DNA of 64,000 bases from SHLQ01 sp964517125 (GCA_964517125.1 CAZFBD010000014.1:6346-70345), one strand, 5' to 3'; counted from the first letter of the stretch, positions 51,138 to 59,971 are shown. The notes: generated by a model from the sequence alone, not told the origin. Numbers and translations: made by a program.

Positions 51138-52595
51138 TCATTGCAGTGCTTCCTCGTATCCAAAGAGTTCGCGGATGGGTTGCTGTTGGTTGGCCCCGAG
51201 ACGGACCTCGACAGCGCGTGGGTCGACCAGCGCCGGGTGCTCGGCGCCCATGGCGTTTGCCAGTCGCAGCAGCTCATGGCGCAGGCCGGCAATGTAGTTG
51301 CCCACCCGAGCCGCCTTGTCGGTTGGGTCCAGGCCGCGGACGAACCACTTCTGCTGCGTGGCGACGCCGGTGGGGCAGTGGCCGGTGTGGCACTTCTGGG
51401 CCTGAATACACCCGACAGCAAGCATGGCTTCTCGGGCCACGGCAATGCCGTCGACGCCCAGCGCGAATGCGGCCATGGCCTGCGTTGGGAGTCCCAACCG
51501 GCCGGCGCCGATGAAGACGAGGCGTTCGTGCATGCCGTGTTCGGCGAACGTTTGGTACACCTCGGAGAAGCCCTGGCGGAAGGGGAGTGCCACGTGGTCG
51601 GAGAACGGGAGCGGCGCTGCACCGGTTCCGCCTTCGCCGCCGTCGATGGAGACGAAGTCGGGGCCACGACCCGTGGCGGCCATGTGCTCGCTGAGTTCCT
51701 GCCAGAACTGCATCTGGCCGACGGCTGCCTTGATTCCGACGGGCAGGCCGGACGCATCGGCGATCCGCTCGACCGTGTCGACGAGGCCGGCGACATCGTC
51801 GAAGGACCGATGTCGGGACGGGCTGTTCACCGTGACGCCGACTTCCACACCCCGGGCCTCCGCAATTTCGGGGGTGACCTTGCTTCCGGGCAGCACACCG
51901 CCGAGACCGGGCTTGGCGCCTTGGCTGAGCTTCAATTCGATGGCGGTGACGGGGGCATCGCGCATGGACTCGAGCATGCGGTCGATGTTCAGCGAGCCGT
52001 CGCCGTTGCGGGCACCGAAGTAGCCGGTACCGAGCTGGAAGATCAGGTCTCCGCCATGGCGGTGGTGTTTGCTGATGCCGCCTTCGCCGGTGTTGTGCGC
52101 GCAGTTGGAGAGCTTGGCTCCCCGGTTCAGTGCCTCGATCGCGGCACCCGAGAGCGATCCGAAGCTCATTGCCGAGATGTTGACGGCCGAGGTTGGCGTG
52201 TGGGCGCCGGCCCGGCCCCGCCATTCGCCCAGGACCTTTTGCATGGGCATGTCGTCGGGGTGATCGGCGGGCGGGTGGGGGAACGCCGCGTGTCGGAACA
52301 ACACATAGCCCGGTCGGTCCAGGTCGTTGTCGGTGCCGAACCCGAAGTATGCATTCTGTTGCTTGGCGGTCGCGTAGATGAACCGCCGCTCATCGCGCGA
52401 GAAGGGGCGTTCCTCGTCGTTGTCGGCCACCACGTACTGGCGCAGTTCCGGGCCGACTTTCTCGATCAGGTAGCGAAGGTGGCCAATGATCGGGAAGTTT
52501 CGGAGGATGGCGTGCTTCTTCTGAGTCACGTCGTGAACGAACAGACCGATCAGGAGAACTCCGACGACGATGAGGATCCACAACCACCATGACAT
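51138..52595 (-). CDS. FMN-binding glutamate-synthase-like protein
   Basis: 485 residues. An N-terminal membrane helix (WWLWILIVVGVLLIGLFVHD), then the FMN-binding TIM barrel of glutamate synthase: SAMSFGSLSGAAIEALNRGA, HNTGEGGISKHHRHGGDLIF, KLSQGAKPGLGGVLPGSKVT, SIDGGEGGTGAAPLPFSDHV, and the cluster-like CIQAQKCHTGHCPTGVATQ (Cys-x5-Cys-x4-Cys, the 3Fe-4S type spacing). It lacks the glutaminase domain, as in the archaeal-type stand-alone proteins. The substrate is uncertain. Start MSWWLW at 52595; the divergent tldE promoter overlaps its -10 element. Confidence 0.88.
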   Translation of the reverse strand: MSWWLWILIVVGVLLIGLFVHDVTQKKHAILRNFPIIGHLRYLIEKVGPELRQYVVADNDEERPFSRDERRFIYATAKQQNAYFGFGTDNDLDRPGYVLFRHAAFPHPPADHPDDMPMQKVLGEWRGRAGAHTPTSAVNISAMSFGSLSGAAIEALNRGAKLSNCAHNTGEGGISKHHRHGGDLIFQLGTGYFGARNGDGSLNIDRMLESMRDAPVTAIELKLSQGAKPGLGGVLPGSKVTPEIAEARGVEVGVTVNSPSRHRSFDDVAGLVDTVERIADASGLPVGIKAAVGQMQFWQELSEHMAATGRGPDFVSIDGGEGGTGAAPLPFSDHVALPFRQGFSEVYQTFAEHGMHERLVFIGAGRLGLPTQAMAAFALGVDGIAVAREAMLAVGCIQAQKCHTGHCPTGVATQQKWFVRGLDPTDKAARVGNYIAGLRHELLRLANAMGAEHPALVDPRAVEVRLGANQQQPIRELFGYEEALQ

Positions 52596-52603
52596 GCTTG
52601 GAG

Positions 52604-52613
52604 ATCGTAGGCT
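52604..52613. promoter_or_regulatory. Overlapping divergent -10 elements
   Basis: Plus strand TAGGCT at 52608-52613 ends 7 bp before the tldE ATG at 52621; minus strand TACGAT at 52604-52609 ends 8 bp before the ATG at 52595. The two hexamers share bases, so the two promoters probably compete. Confidence 0.45.
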
Positions 52614-52620
52614 GGCAGCG

Positions 52621-53961
52621 ATGACCACGTTGCTCCAAATCGCTGAAAAAGTTGTGAACGACGCCAAGGACGGTGAGCAGCTCGAGGCATATGTGTCTCG
52701 TGGAAGCTCCACCGAGGTCAAGGCCTACGGCGGCGAGGTCGAGTCCTTCACGTCAGCATCGTCGGCCGGAATCGGTATCCGGGTGATCGTCGACGGTCGC
52801 GTCGGCTTCGCGCACGCAGGGTCACTCGACGAGGACGTCATTGCCGAGACGCTGAACGAAGCCCGCGACAACATGTCGTTCTCTGAACCCGACGAGTGGG
52901 TTGCACTGGCGGAGCCCGATGGTGGCACGCCCATCGTGCACGATCACTGGGACGACTCGGTCGAAGCCACGCCCACCCAGGACAAAGTGCAGATGGCCAT
53001 CGACCTCGAGGCCCGCACGCTGGGTATCGATCCTCGGGTCACCGGTGTGCGCACCTCCATGTACAGCGACAGCTCGGGCGAAATGGCGCTTGCCACCTCC
53101 ACCGGCGTGCGGGCAACCGACCGCGGCACCGGTTCGCACGTCTCGGTTTCGGCCATGGCAACCGATGGCGACGAAACACAGATCGCCGGCGGCTACGACG
53201 TGAACTTCGGGCCAGCGTCGCTCGACATCGACCTTGCCGCGAACGATGCCGTCGAGCGGGTCACGCGACTGCTCGGCGCAACGCAGCCGTCGTCGCAGCG
53301 TCTGACCATCGTGCTCGAGCCCCGCATGGCGGCCAGCATCATCGGGATCACCGTTGGCATGTTGAACGGCGAGCGCATGCTCAAGGGCCGCACGCCATTC
53401 CTCGACCGGGTTGGCGAACAGATTGCGTCGCCGTTGCTCAGCGTGGTCGACGACCCCACCGACGGCCGGTCGTTCGGGGCCACATCGGTCGACTCCGAGG
53501 GGCAGACTTGTCGGCCCATCGATCTCATCACCAATGGCGTCCTCGGTGGGTTCCAGCACAACACCTACACCGGACGTCGGTCCGGGCAGGGCACCACGGC
53601 CAACGCTGTGCGCGGCTACCGTTCGTCGCCCGGTGTTGGTTCACACGCGGTCATCATGGCGCCGGGCGAAGGTTCGCTCGAAGACATCATTGCGTCGGTC
53701 GACAACGGCCTGCTCGTCACGTCCATGAGCGGGTTGCATTCAGGAGTGAATGCCATCTCCGGCGACTTCTCGGTTGGTGCCGAGGGGCTCATGATCCGCA
53801 ACGGCGTGCTCGCCGAACCCATCCGTGAAGCCACGATTGCGTCCACGCTGCAGAAGATGCTCACCGACATTGTGGCCGTGGGAGCCGACACCGAATGGCA
53901 GCCGGGCGGGTCTGGTCCCGTGTCCATCGCCATCGGCGACGTTTCGCTCGGCGGCGCCTGA
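52621..53961 (+). CDS. tldE: TldE/PmbA protease subunit, copy 2
   Basis: 446 residues, full-length paralogue of the gene at 14681. Shared blocks: [EV]VKAYGGEVESFTSASSAG, GIRVIVDGRVGFAHAGSLDE, TRLLGATQPSSQRLTIVLEP, LHSGVNAISGDFSVGAEGL, IASTLQKMLTDIVAVGADTE. No HExxxH, as expected. Either this or copy 1 may pair with the single TldD; a second TldD was not seen. The ATG at 52621 is set by the TAGGCT element. It is divergent from the glutamate-synthase-like gene. Confidence 0.92.
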   Translation: MTTLLQIAEKVVNDAKDGEQLEAYVSRGSSTEVKAYGGEVESFTSASSAGIGIRVIVDGRVGFAHAGSLDEDVIAETLNEARDNMSFSEPDEWVALAEPDGGTPIVHDHWDDSVEATPTQDKVQMAIDLEARTLGIDPRVTGVRTSMYSDSSGEMALATSTGVRATDRGTGSHVSVSAMATDGDETQIAGGYDVNFGPASLDIDLAANDAVERVTRLLGATQPSSQRLTIVLEPRMAASIIGITVGMLNGERMLKGRTPFLDRVGEQIASPLLSVVDDPTDGRSFGATSVDSEGQTCRPIDLITNGVLGGFQHNTYTGRRSGQGTTANAVRGYRSSPGVGSHAVIMAPGEGSLEDIIASVDNGLLVTSMSGLHSGVNAISGDFSVGAEGLMIRNGVLAEPIREATIASTLQKMLTDIVAVGADTEWQPGGSGPVSIAIGDVSLGGA

Positions 53962-54006
53962 TCCAACGGTCCCTTTACCCACACGTTCGATCGCCGAAGG
54001 AACACT

Positions 54007-54954
54007 GTGAACATGCGTCCCAACCTCACGATTCGCCGCGCCCTGCCGGTGATGGCCGGCACCCTCGTCCTGACTGCGTTGTGGGCAACCCCAGCGGGTG
54101 CGGCCTTCCAAACGACCAGCGGCAATGAACTCTCGGTCCTCGAAGCCATCATCCTGGGCCTGGTCGAGGGCCTGACCGAGTATCTGCCGGTCTCCTCCAC
54201 CGGCCACCTCCTCGTGACGAACTCGCTGCTCGGACTCGACGAGCCGGCAGCTGTCGAGGAAGCGATCGAGACCTACGCCATCTGTATTCAGCTCGGCGCA
54301 ATCATCGCGGTCGTGTTCCTCTACTGGGGGCGCCTGCGGCAGATGCTCGATGGTCTGCTTGGGAAGGACCCGGACGGTCGTCGAATCCTCATCGCGACCA
54401 TCATTTCGTTCGCCATCACCGTGGCGATCGCGCTTCCGGCCGAAGACACGATCAAGGCCCGCTTGTTCAGCGTTGGCCCCATTGCGGCTGCCTGGATTGT
54501 CGGCGGTCTCGTGATCCTGGTGCTGTCGCGCTCAGGCTGGTTCGACAAGGCCGGCAGTGAGCTCGTGTCGATCACCACTCGTCAGGCCGTCATCATCGGC
54601 GTGATGCAGGCGATTGCCATGTGGCCCGGCGTCAGCAGGTCGATGATCACCATCATTGCCGCCGTGCTCGTGGGGCTGTCGCTCCGGGCTGCGGTGGAGT
54701 TCAGCTTTTTGCTCGGCCTCATCACGTTGTCGGCCGCCACGGCCTACGAAGGTCTGCAGGGTGGCGATCAGCTCATCGACACGTTTGGTGTCACCACGCC
54801 GCTCATTGGCATGTTCGTGGCCTTCGTGTCGGCCATGGCAGCGGTCAAGTGGATGGTCACGTGGCTCAACGAAAAGGGTTTCGAGATCTTTGGCTGGTAC
54901 CGGGTCGCCATTGGTGTGCTGACACTGGTGCTTCTTGCTGCAGGCACGATCTGA
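54007..54954 (+). CDS. uppP: Undecaprenyl-diphosphatase UppP
   Basis: 315 residues. Dephosphorylates undecaprenyl diphosphate to recycle the lipid carrier of cell-wall synthesis and gives bacitracin resistance. Signature GLVEGLTEYLPVSSTGHLLV and the second motif WPGVSRSMITI are intact; seven to eight membrane helices. Unlike E. coli UppP (273 residues) it carries a 35-residue N-terminal extension with a signal-peptide look (LPVMAGTLVLTALWATPAGA). Start GTG 54007 or ATG 54013; GAAGGA at 53996-54001 fits either. It follows tldE by 45 bp. Confidence 0.93.
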   Translation: MNMRPNLTIRRALPVMAGTLVLTALWATPAGAAFQTTSGNELSVLEAIILGLVEGLTEYLPVSSTGHLLVTNSLLGLDEPAAVEEAIETYAICIQLGAIIAVVFLYWGRLRQMLDGLLGKDPDGRRILIATIISFAITVAIALPAEDTIKARLFSVGPIAAAWIVGGLVILVLSRSGWFDKAGSELVSITTRQAVIIGVMQAIAMWPGVSRSMITIIAAVLVGLSLRAAVEFSFLLGLITLSAATAYEGLQGGDQLIDTFGVTTPLIGMFVAFVSAMAAVKWMVTWLNEKGFEIFGWYRVAIGVLTLVLLAAGTI

Positions 54955-54975
54955 TCGAGCCCGCTGCGGGCTGGC

Positions 54976-55542
54976 TCAGATCAAGCGGAGTATCAGGAAC
55001 GCGAAGAACGCCAGCGTTATCGTGGCCCACCAGATCGCATAGTTGTTGGCCATGCGTTGGGTGGTCGTGGGCATCTGGTACTGACGAACCGGCGTGGTTC
55101 GAGCCAACATCACCTGTGGTGTGTGGTCGGTCGTGTCGAGGGTGTCCATACGCCGTTGCTCGTCGATGGATTCCAGGAGCGCCATTGCCTGTGTGCTCGA
55201 TGGATCCAATCGAACGGCGTCGGTCGCCACGGCGTGGGCTTCTCCCAGCGTTGCGTCGCGGAAGTGGACGCTCTGGTTGGCTGCGAGTGTGGCAAGTGCG
55301 TGGGCGAGTTCGTATCGAAGCCCAGCGTGGATCATGGCAAGACTGCTCGCCTGTCGAAACGCCTCGACGGCGTTTGGGTATTGGCCTTTGGCGAGGAGCA
55401 GGCGCCCCCACATCCGGTGCGCTTCGGGGTCATTGGGGTTTGCGCTGAACATCGTTGCGATCGTGTCGGCGGCGGCAGCGTGTTCGCCGCGCTCGATCAT
55501 TGCGGCGGCCAGACCGGCGAAGTTCGGGGTGGTGGAGTCCAT
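54976..55542 (-). CDS. TPR protein with C-terminal membrane anchor
   Basis: 188 residues. Tetratricopeptide-like helices occupy residues ~10-115 (AAMIERGEHAAAADTIATMF, PEAHRMWGRLLLAKGQYPNA, EAFRQASSLAMIHAGLRYEL), then a linker and one C-terminal transmembrane helix (YAIWWATITLAFFAFLILRL), a tail-anchor arrangement. It probably serves as a membrane-attached interaction scaffold. No family name. ATG 55542 is the first in-frame start near conserved helix 1. Convergent with uppP. Confidence 0.65.
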   Translation of the reverse strand: MDSTTPNFAGLAAAMIERGEHAAAADTIATMFSANPNDPEAHRMWGRLLLAKGQYPNAVEAFRQASSLAMIHAGLRYELAHALATLAANQSVHFRDATLGEAHAVATDAVRLDPSSTQAMALLESIDEQRRMDTLDTTDHTPQVMLARTTPVRQYQMPTTTQRMANNYAIWWATITLAFFAFLILRLI

Positions 55543-55629
55543 GAATTCAGCTTGGCACCGTGCACATTGTGCGGTCAGAGCTGATCGGCCCATCACGTTT
55601 GTGTATTCGACGAGGGCAAAATAACCACA

Positions 55630-55635
55630 TACAGT
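55630..55635 (+). promoter_or_regulatory. -10 element (TACAGT) for a leaderless transcript
   Basis: TACAGT ends 6 bp before the ATG at 55642. Confidence 0.5.
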
Positions 55636-55641
55636 GGCCAA

Positions 55642-56448
55642 ATGGCGATGCGAAGGTTGTTTGGTGGGTCCGAATCGTGGAATGGAGATGCCCGGTCCTG
55701 GACCGGATATCGGGTCGATGCGTCCTGGCAGCCCCGCGATCACCATCGCCAAACCGGCTACTTCGTCAATCTGATCGCCGTCGAAGCCGAGACACGGGTT
55801 CGGCTCAGCGGACTCGTTGGGCCCGGCAAACACGCCACACGTCGGGCGCCACAAGTGCAGGTGCACGTGTGGAAGAGCGATTACCGGTCGTTTCTTGCCC
55901 GCTACTCGGTCGGCGAGCCGTTGGAACTGCTCGCTCCGGCCTTCCACCGGCTCATCCGGGGTCGTGCTGCACTACTCACACACGGGTTCGACAAGCCCGC
56001 CGAAGAAGCCATTCAGCTGTGCGCGTTGGCCACGCTCTTTGGCGACCATGACGCAGCAACGCTCCTGGGGTTCATGCGCCAACGCGACGGACTCGACGAC
56101 CTGCTGGCGGACCTGTGCATCGCCAGGTTGTGCCCCACGTCGAACCGATCCCGAAACCTGCAGCACCCCGAGTGGCACTCGGGCCTGGTCGACGTGATCG
56201 ACCGGGCGGTGGCCGGACGACCTGGCGCAGCCCGCGATCGTCTGGCCCAGTACGTCGAGGACGAGTGGTACGACGTGCATGGCGGGCCACGCCGAGCTGT
56301 CTGGTTCGACAGCCACAAGGCGGGAACCGACTACGTCGGGTACTGGGCTTTCGAAGCGGCGGCAATCGCCCGGGTGTTCGACGTCGACGATTCGAGCCTC
56401 GACGGGCACCCCAACTATCCCTACGACCTCGCACACTTCGCCGACTGA
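55642..56448 (+). CDS. PoNi (DUF1911)-type immunity-like protein
   Basis: 268 residues. The C-terminal ~110 residues follow the PoNi_C/DUF1911 pattern of immunity proteins against PoNe DNase toxins: WHSGLVDVIDRAVAGRP, AVWFDSHKAGTDYVGYWAFE, AAAIARVFDVDDSSLDGHPN, YPYDLAHF. The N-terminal half (a mixed strand region then helices, DKPAEEAIQLCALATLFGDH) is not recognised. No PoNe-like toxin or secretion gene is adjacent, so it is an orphan. Start from the TACAGT element. A housekeeping role unrelated to toxins is also possible. Confidence 0.6.
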   Translation: MAMRRLFGGSESWNGDARSWTGYRVDASWQPRDHHRQTGYFVNLIAVEAETRVRLSGLVGPGKHATRRAPQVQVHVWKSDYRSFLARYSVGEPLELLAPAFHRLIRGRAALLTHGFDKPAEEAIQLCALATLFGDHDAATLLGFMRQRDGLDDLLADLCIARLCPTSNRSRNLQHPEWHSGLVDVIDRAVAGRPGAARDRLAQYVEDEWYDVHGGPRRAVWFDSHKAGTDYVGYWAFEAAAIARVFDVDDSSLDGHPNYPYDLAHFAD

Positions 56449-56520
56449 GCCAGCGGGCACATCGACCCATTTCCGGCGCCGGCGCTCAGGGCGGGTGGTC
56501 AGCCGGTCGACAACTTGGCG

Positions 56521-58071
56521 ATGGGTCCCGAGAGCACGTTGAACCCCCCGCCTCCCGCCGGAGCGTTTCCTGTGCCGGCCGCGCTTGCGCCGCCGCCGCC
56601 GCAGCCGGGCACCGCCCATCCGTCACCGCTTTCTCTGCCGCCTCCTCCTCCCGCTGCTTCTCCGCCGCCGTGGGGGCACCAATCGCCCTGGGGCGGGTCG
56701 AACCCTCCGTTGCCACTGCCGACCCCGACCCCGAAGCGTCGGCGTGGCCCCCGGATCATTGCGATGACGTTGTCCGTGTGCGCGGTCGCGGTGCTCTCGC
56801 TCGTCGTCTACCGCTCCATGCAGCCCACCTGGTCCCCGGAGCTCGAGCCCTACGTCGCCTTTGTTGAGGAGGCACGGGGTCTGGAGTTCACCGACTCGGT
56901 CGAGGTTCGCCGTGGAGATGTATCGGCCGAGCTGGCTGCCGGCACCGATCTGTCCGACGAGGTCGTGCAGGACTATTGGGCGCCGTGGCAGGACGCCTAC
57001 CAGATGCTCGGCTTGTTCGACCCTGAGCAAAATCTCGCCGCCGCCACCACCGAAACCACCAGTCAGGGCGCGTATGCGTTCTACGACAGCCTGGAGAAGG
57101 TCATCGTCCTGCCCGAGGGTGAAATCGAGGGGTTCCTGGAGCTCACCGTCGTGCACGAACTCACACACGCGCTCCAGGATCAGCATGGCCTGCTCGACTT
57201 CTCCAGGGAGAAGGCCGACGCCGCGTCCATGCGTCGGGCACTCGTCGAGGGGGACGCTGACCGGATCGAGATGATGTGGTTCGATCAGCTTCCCGAAGCC
57301 GAACAGCGGGCGATGTACGCGGACGATGGTGTCGACGACGCCCCACCCATGGCCGATGACTTTCTGACCGCCAGTTTCCTCATGCCATACGTGGTTGGTG
57401 ATCCAATCACACGGTTGCTCATTCGGACCCAGGGCGAAGAGAGCTTCAACGAGCTGCTTCGGCAGTCGACGCTCGGTTCGACCGAGCTGTTGCTCGACCC
57501 GTTCTCGACCAGCCCGCGGCCGCGTGTGAACGCAGGTCTGCTCATTCAGGATCCGAACGGCGAAATCGGTTCGTACGGCGAGATCGGCCCGGTTGGCCTG
57601 TTCCGGGTGTTCGCTCCGATCGTCGGGACGGAGATGGCGTTCGATGCCGCCATTGGGTACGACAACGACGCCTTCACGCTCTTTTTCACCGACGACGATG
57701 CCGTTTGTGTGCGTTACCGCGTGTGGTTCGACACGGCGGCCGAAGCCGACGAGTTCGCAGCGATGTTGCCGCTGGCCGGCGTCGAGTCCGAGCGCCTTGC
57801 GGCCGACGGCCACGTCTCGGAACAATTCGACCTGTGCGGCCCGATCGGCAACCCAGCCGATCAGGGAACACACACGCTGCTGCCCATCGTGTTGCACGCC
57901 GAACTCACCGATCATCACCTGGCGATGGGCGTCCCCGCTGGAGTGGCTCGATGTGCGGCCCGCTCGCAGGCGGTCTTGCTGGAGCCGACTCCCGAGGCCT
58001 TTGCTGCGTTCACGTCGGACTGGGACTCGCTGATCGCCGACTCGGTGAGCCACCTGGACGGCTGTCGCTGA
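56521..58071 (+). CDS. Membrane-anchored gluzincin-type metallopeptidase
   Basis: 516 residues: a Pro-rich N-terminal tail (residues 1-75), one transmembrane helix (AMTLSVCAVAVLSLVVY, ~81-97) and an extracellular domain. Zinc motif HELTH at His212-His216 with Glu243 in VEGDADRIE as likely third ligand (HExxH + E). The remainder (YWAPWQDAYQMLGLFDPEQN, DSLEKVIVLPEGEIEG, SFLMPYVVGDPITRLLIRT) looks like a family of uncharacterised actinobacterial peptidases. Start ATG 56521; GACAAC sits 6 bp upstream, one mismatch from the -10 pattern. Substrate unknown. Confidence 0.75.
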   Translation: MGPESTLNPPPPAGAFPVPAALAPPPPQPGTAHPSPLSLPPPPPAASPPPWGHQSPWGGSNPPLPLPTPTPKRRRGPRIIAMTLSVCAVAVLSLVVYRSMQPTWSPELEPYVAFVEEARGLEFTDSVEVRRGDVSAELAAGTDLSDEVVQDYWAPWQDAYQMLGLFDPEQNLAAATTETTSQGAYAFYDSLEKVIVLPEGEIEGFLELTVVHELTHALQDQHGLLDFSREKADAASMRRALVEGDADRIEMMWFDQLPEAEQRAMYADDGVDDAPPMADDFLTASFLMPYVVGDPITRLLIRTQGEESFNELLRQSTLGSTELLLDPFSTSPRPRVNAGLLIQDPNGEIGSYGEIGPVGLFRVFAPIVGTEMAFDAAIGYDNDAFTLFFTDDDAVCVRYRVWFDTAAEADEFAAMLPLAGVESERLAADGHVSEQFDLCGPIGNPADQGTHTLLPIVLHAELTDHHLAMGVPAGVARCAARSQAVLLEPTPEAFAAFTSDWDSLIADSVSHLDGCR

Positions 58072-58118
58072 TCGTGCAACGCGGCTAGGGTCGCGGACAG
58101 CACTTCCCCTGCTGCACC

Positions 58119-58820
58119 ATGCCCAAGGCAAAGCCGATGTTGCACCGAAGTGTTTCTGTTCGCCGGATCCCGCGGATTCGGCCCAAGCGGTGGGCGCCAC
58201 CGTTCGCTGTCCGATTGTTCTGGGCGCGGGTTCGTTCGATCGCCGTTCGGCATCGGGTCGTGCGCCGGGTCCTTGCCGTTGGAGTGGTTGCTGTCGTGGG
58301 GCTGATCGGTGCAGGTGTCGTGGCGAAGGCCCGAGCCGCTCAGGACTCGTGGGGTCGGAGCGAAGTCATCGTGGTCGCCGCAGCCGATCTGTCCATCGGC
58401 TCGTCGACCAACGATGGCGACTTCGAGTTCGTTTCGTGGCCGGCAGCGCTGGTGCCACCGGACGCACTGCGTTCGCTTCCGGTGACGGACCGTCTCGTGA
58501 CCACGGTCCTTCAGGGTGAGCCCGTCACCGGACGAGACCTGGCGTCAGCCCGGGAGCATGCGCTGGAGCTTGCACCTGGGATGCGGGCGATTGGGTTTCC
58601 GACGCATGCAGGCATGCCACCGATGCAGGCCGGTGATCTGGTCGACCTCGTGCTCGTCGAGGATCCCTTTGGGGTCGGCGACCGGTTCCGGGTTCTGGAC
58701 CCGCCCGGATTGGTGCTGGACGTGAACGACGATGGTGTGGCGCTCGCCGTCCACGCAGATCTGGTTGGCGAGGTTCTCAATGGCCAAACGAATGGCCGGG
58801 TGTCGTTCGCCGTTCGCTGA
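58119..58820 (+). CDS. SAF-domain (CpaB/FlgA-like) membrane protein
   Basis: 233 residues. A basic N-terminus, one transmembrane helix (VLAVGVVAVVGLIGAGVVA, ~52-70), then the SAF fold: SEVIVVAAADLSIGSSTNDG, VPPDALRSLPVTDRLVTTVL, QGEPVTGRDLASAREHALEL and GDLVDLVLVEDP. SAF proteins of this shape assist Flp pilus assembly (CpaB-like); no pilus genes are in the window. TAGGGT at 58086-58091 may be its -10 element with a 27-bp leader. Convergent with fmdB. Confidence 0.7.
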   Translation: MPKAKPMLHRSVSVRRIPRIRPKRWAPPFAVRLFWARVRSIAVRHRVVRRVLAVGVVAVVGLIGAGVVAKARAAQDSWGRSEVIVVAAADLSIGSSTNDGDFEFVSWPAALVPPDALRSLPVTDRLVTTVLQGEPVTGRDLASAREHALELAPGMRAIGFPTHAGMPPMQAGDLVDLVLVEDPFGVGDRFRVLDPPGLVLDVNDDGVALAVHADLVGEVLNGQTNGRVSFAVR

Positions 58821-58826
58821 ACGGTG

Positions 58827-59156
58827 TCAGTCCGAGGAGGAGGACGACGATGACGAGCTTGAGGACCCAGAGTCCTTCTTGGTGCTCGAGTCCTTCTTCG
58901 TTTCCGAAGACGAAGAGGAAGCCGACGAGTCGGAGCTCGACGACGACGAAGACGAAGATGCGTTCTTCTTGCCGTGGTCGTTCTTGTAGAAGCCGGAGCC
59001 CTTGAAGCTGATGCCAACCGCACTGAAGATCTTCGAGATGTTCTTCTTTGAACGGGTTCCGCAGCCCGGGCACTTGGGGGTCGAGTCGTCAGAGAATGAC
59101 TGAACCTTCTCGAACTCTTCGCCGCAGTTGCTGCATCGGTATTGGTACGTAGGCAT
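58827..59156 (-). CDS. FmdB-family zinc-ribbon protein with Ser-rich tail
   Basis: 109 residues. The FmdB zinc ribbon is MPTYQYRCSNCGEEFEKVQS with CPGCGTRSKKN (four Cys), followed by ISKIFSAVGISFKGSGFYKN and then a ~40-residue C-terminal tail of Ser with Asp/Lys, low complexity. FmdB proteins may regulate transcription but are poorly characterised; Ser-rich tails are common in actinobacterial members. Start 59156 with AGGAA upstream. It is divergent from plsY. Confidence 0.83.
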   Translation of the reverse strand: MPTYQYRCSNCGEEFEKVQSFSDDSTPKCPGCGTRSKKNISKIFSAVGISFKGSGFYKNDHGKKNASSSSSSSSSDSSASSSSSETKKDSSTKKDSGSSSSSSSSSSSD

Positions 59157-59312
59157 TTCCTGATGTCCCTGTCTTCCACATGTGTGACGGCCCGTTGTAC
59201 GGAAGTCACCAAAGCAGTATCGAACCGCGTCACTGCAACGACAACCCGCAGTTGATTGTTCCCGCTCGGGGCTTGCGGGGCAAAGCGTTTCAATTGCGGC
59301 GGCAGATCGCTC

Positions 59313-59318
59313 TAACAT
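59313..59318 (+). promoter_or_regulatory. -10 element (TAACAT) for a leaderless transcript
   Basis: TAACAT ends 6 bp before the GTG of plsY at 59325. Confidence 0.5.
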
Positions 59319-59324
59319 GAGGTC

Positions 59325-59912
59325 GTGCCTGACGTCGTCCTCGGTTTTGCCTTCATCATTGCGGGCTATTTTGCGGGCAGCTTTCCCACGGCTCGAATCA
59401 TCGGCATGTTGTCTGGGCACGACCACTCGAAGGAGGGTTCGGGGAACCCGGGTGCGTCCAACGTGTATCGCACCTCGGGTGCGGCGTACGGACTCCTCAC
59501 GTTCTTCGTGGACGCGGCCAAGGGGTTCCTTCCGGTCCTGGCCACGCTGCTCGTCCTGGACCGTCGGTGGGCGGCTGTCGTTTGGGTCGCCGCAACGGCC
59601 GGACACATTCTTCCCTTCGCCCGATTCCTCCGTGGCGGCAAGGGTGTGGCCACGGGTGGCGGAGGTTCGCTTCCGCTGTTCCCGTTCATTGGCCTGCCGC
59701 TGCTGGCGCTGTTTCTTCTGCTCGTTCGTCAGACACGAACGGCGTCCATCGGCTCGCTGGTCATCACCGTGCTGTTGCCCATCGGCGTCTTCTTTCGTTA
59801 CCAACACTGGATCGAGATGGTCGCGACGCTCGTCGTCAGCGGACTGATCCTGTTGCGGCACCGTGCAAACATCAAACGCCTGGTTTCAGGCAGCGAGCAC
59901 CGGGTCGCCTGA
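59325..59912 (+). CDS. plsY: Acyl-phosphate glycerol-3-phosphate acyltransferase
   Basis: 195-residue membrane enzyme that acylates glycerol 3-phosphate from acyl-phosphate, the first step of phospholipid synthesis. Family motifs: GSFPTARIIG, the GSGNPGASNVYRTSG glycine motif, GHILPFARFLRGGKGVAT. Five membrane helices. GTG start fixed by the TAACAT element. It precedes galU by 74 bp on the same strand. Confidence 0.93.
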   Translation: MPDVVLGFAFIIAGYFAGSFPTARIIGMLSGHDHSKEGSGNPGASNVYRTSGAAYGLLTFFVDAAKGFLPVLATLLVLDRRWAAVVWVAATAGHILPFARFLRGGKGVATGGGGSLPLFPFIGLPLLALFLLLVRQTRTASIGSLVITVLLPIGVFFRYQHWIEMVATLVVSGLILLRHRANIKRLVSGSEHRVA

Positions 59913-59971
59913 CGCGCATTCCGACTTCAGTTGTGCCGGAATGCGCCGATGGATCGGTGTTCGAATCTCTC

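Noticed and set aside
51138..51796. N-terminal extension of the sulfatase frame
   Set aside because: The upstream 220 codons are the wrong frame of the glutamate-synthase-like gene; the sulfatase starts at 51136.
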